From: Limnanthes douglasii subsp. nivea
Lineage: Eukaryota; Streptophyta; Magnoliopsida; Brassicales; Limnanthaceae
Reading direction: 5' to 3'
Length of the DNA stretch: 64,000 nucleotides
NCBI GenBank assembly: GCA_036936605.1
Contig: JAUPFV010000002.1
Location: 197,679,273 to 197,743,272 of the forward strand
Below are positions 63,327 through 64,000 of this stretch, in pieces. The first letter of the stretch is position 1; every line of letters starts with the position of its first letter. The position numbers were made by a program, and so were the translations under genes. A model generated the notes under the pieces. It made no database searches, was not told the origin of the DNA, and saw only the letters and a list, made by a program, of their open reading frames with translations.

Positions 63327-63730
63327 TGATGAGTCCGGATCCCGTTACCACTTCGGACAGGGTCAGTTCGGACACCATCTACCTAACCGGACAAGGGCAG
63401 TTCGGACACCTCATCCATTGGACTGTTCGAACATAACTAAAGTACTTAAAACCTAATCACTTCTTGACTAAGCTGCTTGCTCTCGTACTAAGAGCTCATG
63501 GGTCCTTGAACTTGACCCGAGTCCATTAAACATGACCTGAAAACCCATACAGCCCAAATGTAAGGGTATAAATACCCAACCACCAACATTAAATGAGGGT
63601 AATGAAAATTAAATACAACCAGACTGCTTAATCCTCCCTCTACACTCTATCCAAATATTAAATACTCTCAAACTTCCACACAGTTATAAACAAAAATTAC
63701 AGACTTACCCTCAGATGAAAATAAACCACA
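63327..63730 (+). repeat. 5' LTR of Tat-5 (404 bp)
   Basis: Begins TGATGAGTCCGG and ends AAACCACA, just before a primer-binding site. U3 has two copies of CAGTTCGGACACC. A TATA box (GGTATAAATACCC) lies near 63566. Length and start match the Tat-1 LTR. Confidence 0.7.
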
Positions 63731-63736
63731 CCAAAT

Positions 63737-63754
63737 TGGCGACCACAGTGGGAG
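63737..63754 (+). promoter_or_regulatory. Primer-binding site of Tat-5
   Basis: TGGCGACCACAGTGGGAG lies 6 nt after the LTR end. TTGGCGNCCAC-type sites directly after the 5' LTR are usual in Tat elements. The priming tRNA is not assigned here. Confidence 0.6.
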
Positions 63755-63806
63755 CACGACGGTGCTTGAATCAAGCATTCAAAACCATCAGAAAAAATCA
63801 GTCTGA

Positions 63807-64000
63807 ATGAATCCGGATGCCCCGGAAGTACCACCGGCTTTGCTTGAAGTGGTGGAAGAGAATGATTAATATACCATCGAGGAGCGTGATAGATTAAAGG
63901 GCGAGATAGAAGCTCTGAGGGCAGAGAAGGCTAAGATGGGCATGAAAGAGAAGTCAAAAGCATCAGTTGCTCATCATACCGACAACCCTAGAGAGCATGA
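63807..64000 (+). pseudogene. Start of Tat-5 gag, with an in-frame stop
   Basis: ATG at 63807 opens MNPDAPEVPPALLEVVEEND. A TAA (63867-63869) follows, then the same frame stays open as YTIEERDRLKGEIEALRAEK, a charged coiled-coil-like stretch, to the window end. Likely the N-terminus of gag with one nonsense mutation. Confidence 0.55.

Larger units (their letters stand above)
63327..64000 (+). mobile_element. Tat-5: 5' end of a Tat element, continuing past the window
   Basis: LTR, primer-binding site and gag start in the expected order. The primer-binding site type (TGGCGACCAC...) and LTR start fit the other Tat copies. Confidence 0.75.

Overview
This window is nuclear DNA of a flowering plant, almost certainly a eudicot. 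No ordinary intact host gene is recognisable. Nearly all of it is retrotransposons and DNA transposons inserted into one another. Plant origin is shown by Tat-type Ty3/gypsy elements with an antisense ORF, Ty1/copia remnants, plant-type LINEs (DUF4283 plus CCHC in ORF1), a Mutator-like element (MULE) carrying a plant mobile domain (PMD) gene, GT-AG introns and AT-rich spacers. I cannot name the species.

Layout. 1-7538: 3' half of a young Tat element on + (Tat-1): an open RNase H-integrase frame, tandem repeats, an antisense gene (aORF) with one intron and its own TATA box, a polypurine tract and a 402-bp 3' LTR. 7539-10765: a decayed Ty1/copia pol on - and AT-rich DNA. 10765-12525: a gene-like block (block A) repeated at 60137-61945 (block B). 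12530-18382: a LINE on - (LINE-A). 18406-23206: a MULE with 9-bp target-site duplications, holding a FAR1-type transposase remnant and a broken PMD gene. 23740-24840: a decayed intronless gene rich in GW/WG. 25634-27799 and 36844-39010: a 2.17-kb direct repeat (R2). 27850-36839: a decayed Tat on - (Tat-2). 39010-41194: AT-rich DNA with a MITE-like inverted repeat. 41210-48874: a LINE on - (LINE-B) with a copia fragment at its 5' end, both inside one 15-bp target-site duplication. 49130-51250: a decayed Tat on - (Tat-3). 51255-54854: the decayed 3' part of a Tat on + (Tat-4). 54855-59740: AT-rich, repeat-rich DNA with a tRNA-like SINE candidate. 59741-61970: block B. 62060-62643: 5' piece of a third LINE. 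63327-64000: 5' LTR, primer-binding site and gag start of another Tat on + (Tat-5).

How the parts relate. Block B keeps uninterrupted sequence where the first locus carries LINE-A and the MULE, so it acts as a fossil empty site and gives the ends of both insertions. The three Tat elements with a visible 3' half (Tat-1, -2 and -4) share one design: integrase, then a conserved 44-nt motif, then repeats, then an antisense gene with its own TATA box, then polypurine tract and LTR. Only Tat-1 keeps the antisense gene open. The most notable observations are the spliced antisense gene of Tat-1, which lacks an upstream in-frame AUG, the LINE-B/copia chimera, a hairpin of about 70-bp arms inside the MULE transposase intron, and a dispersed promoter-like module (site II plus TATA) found six times.
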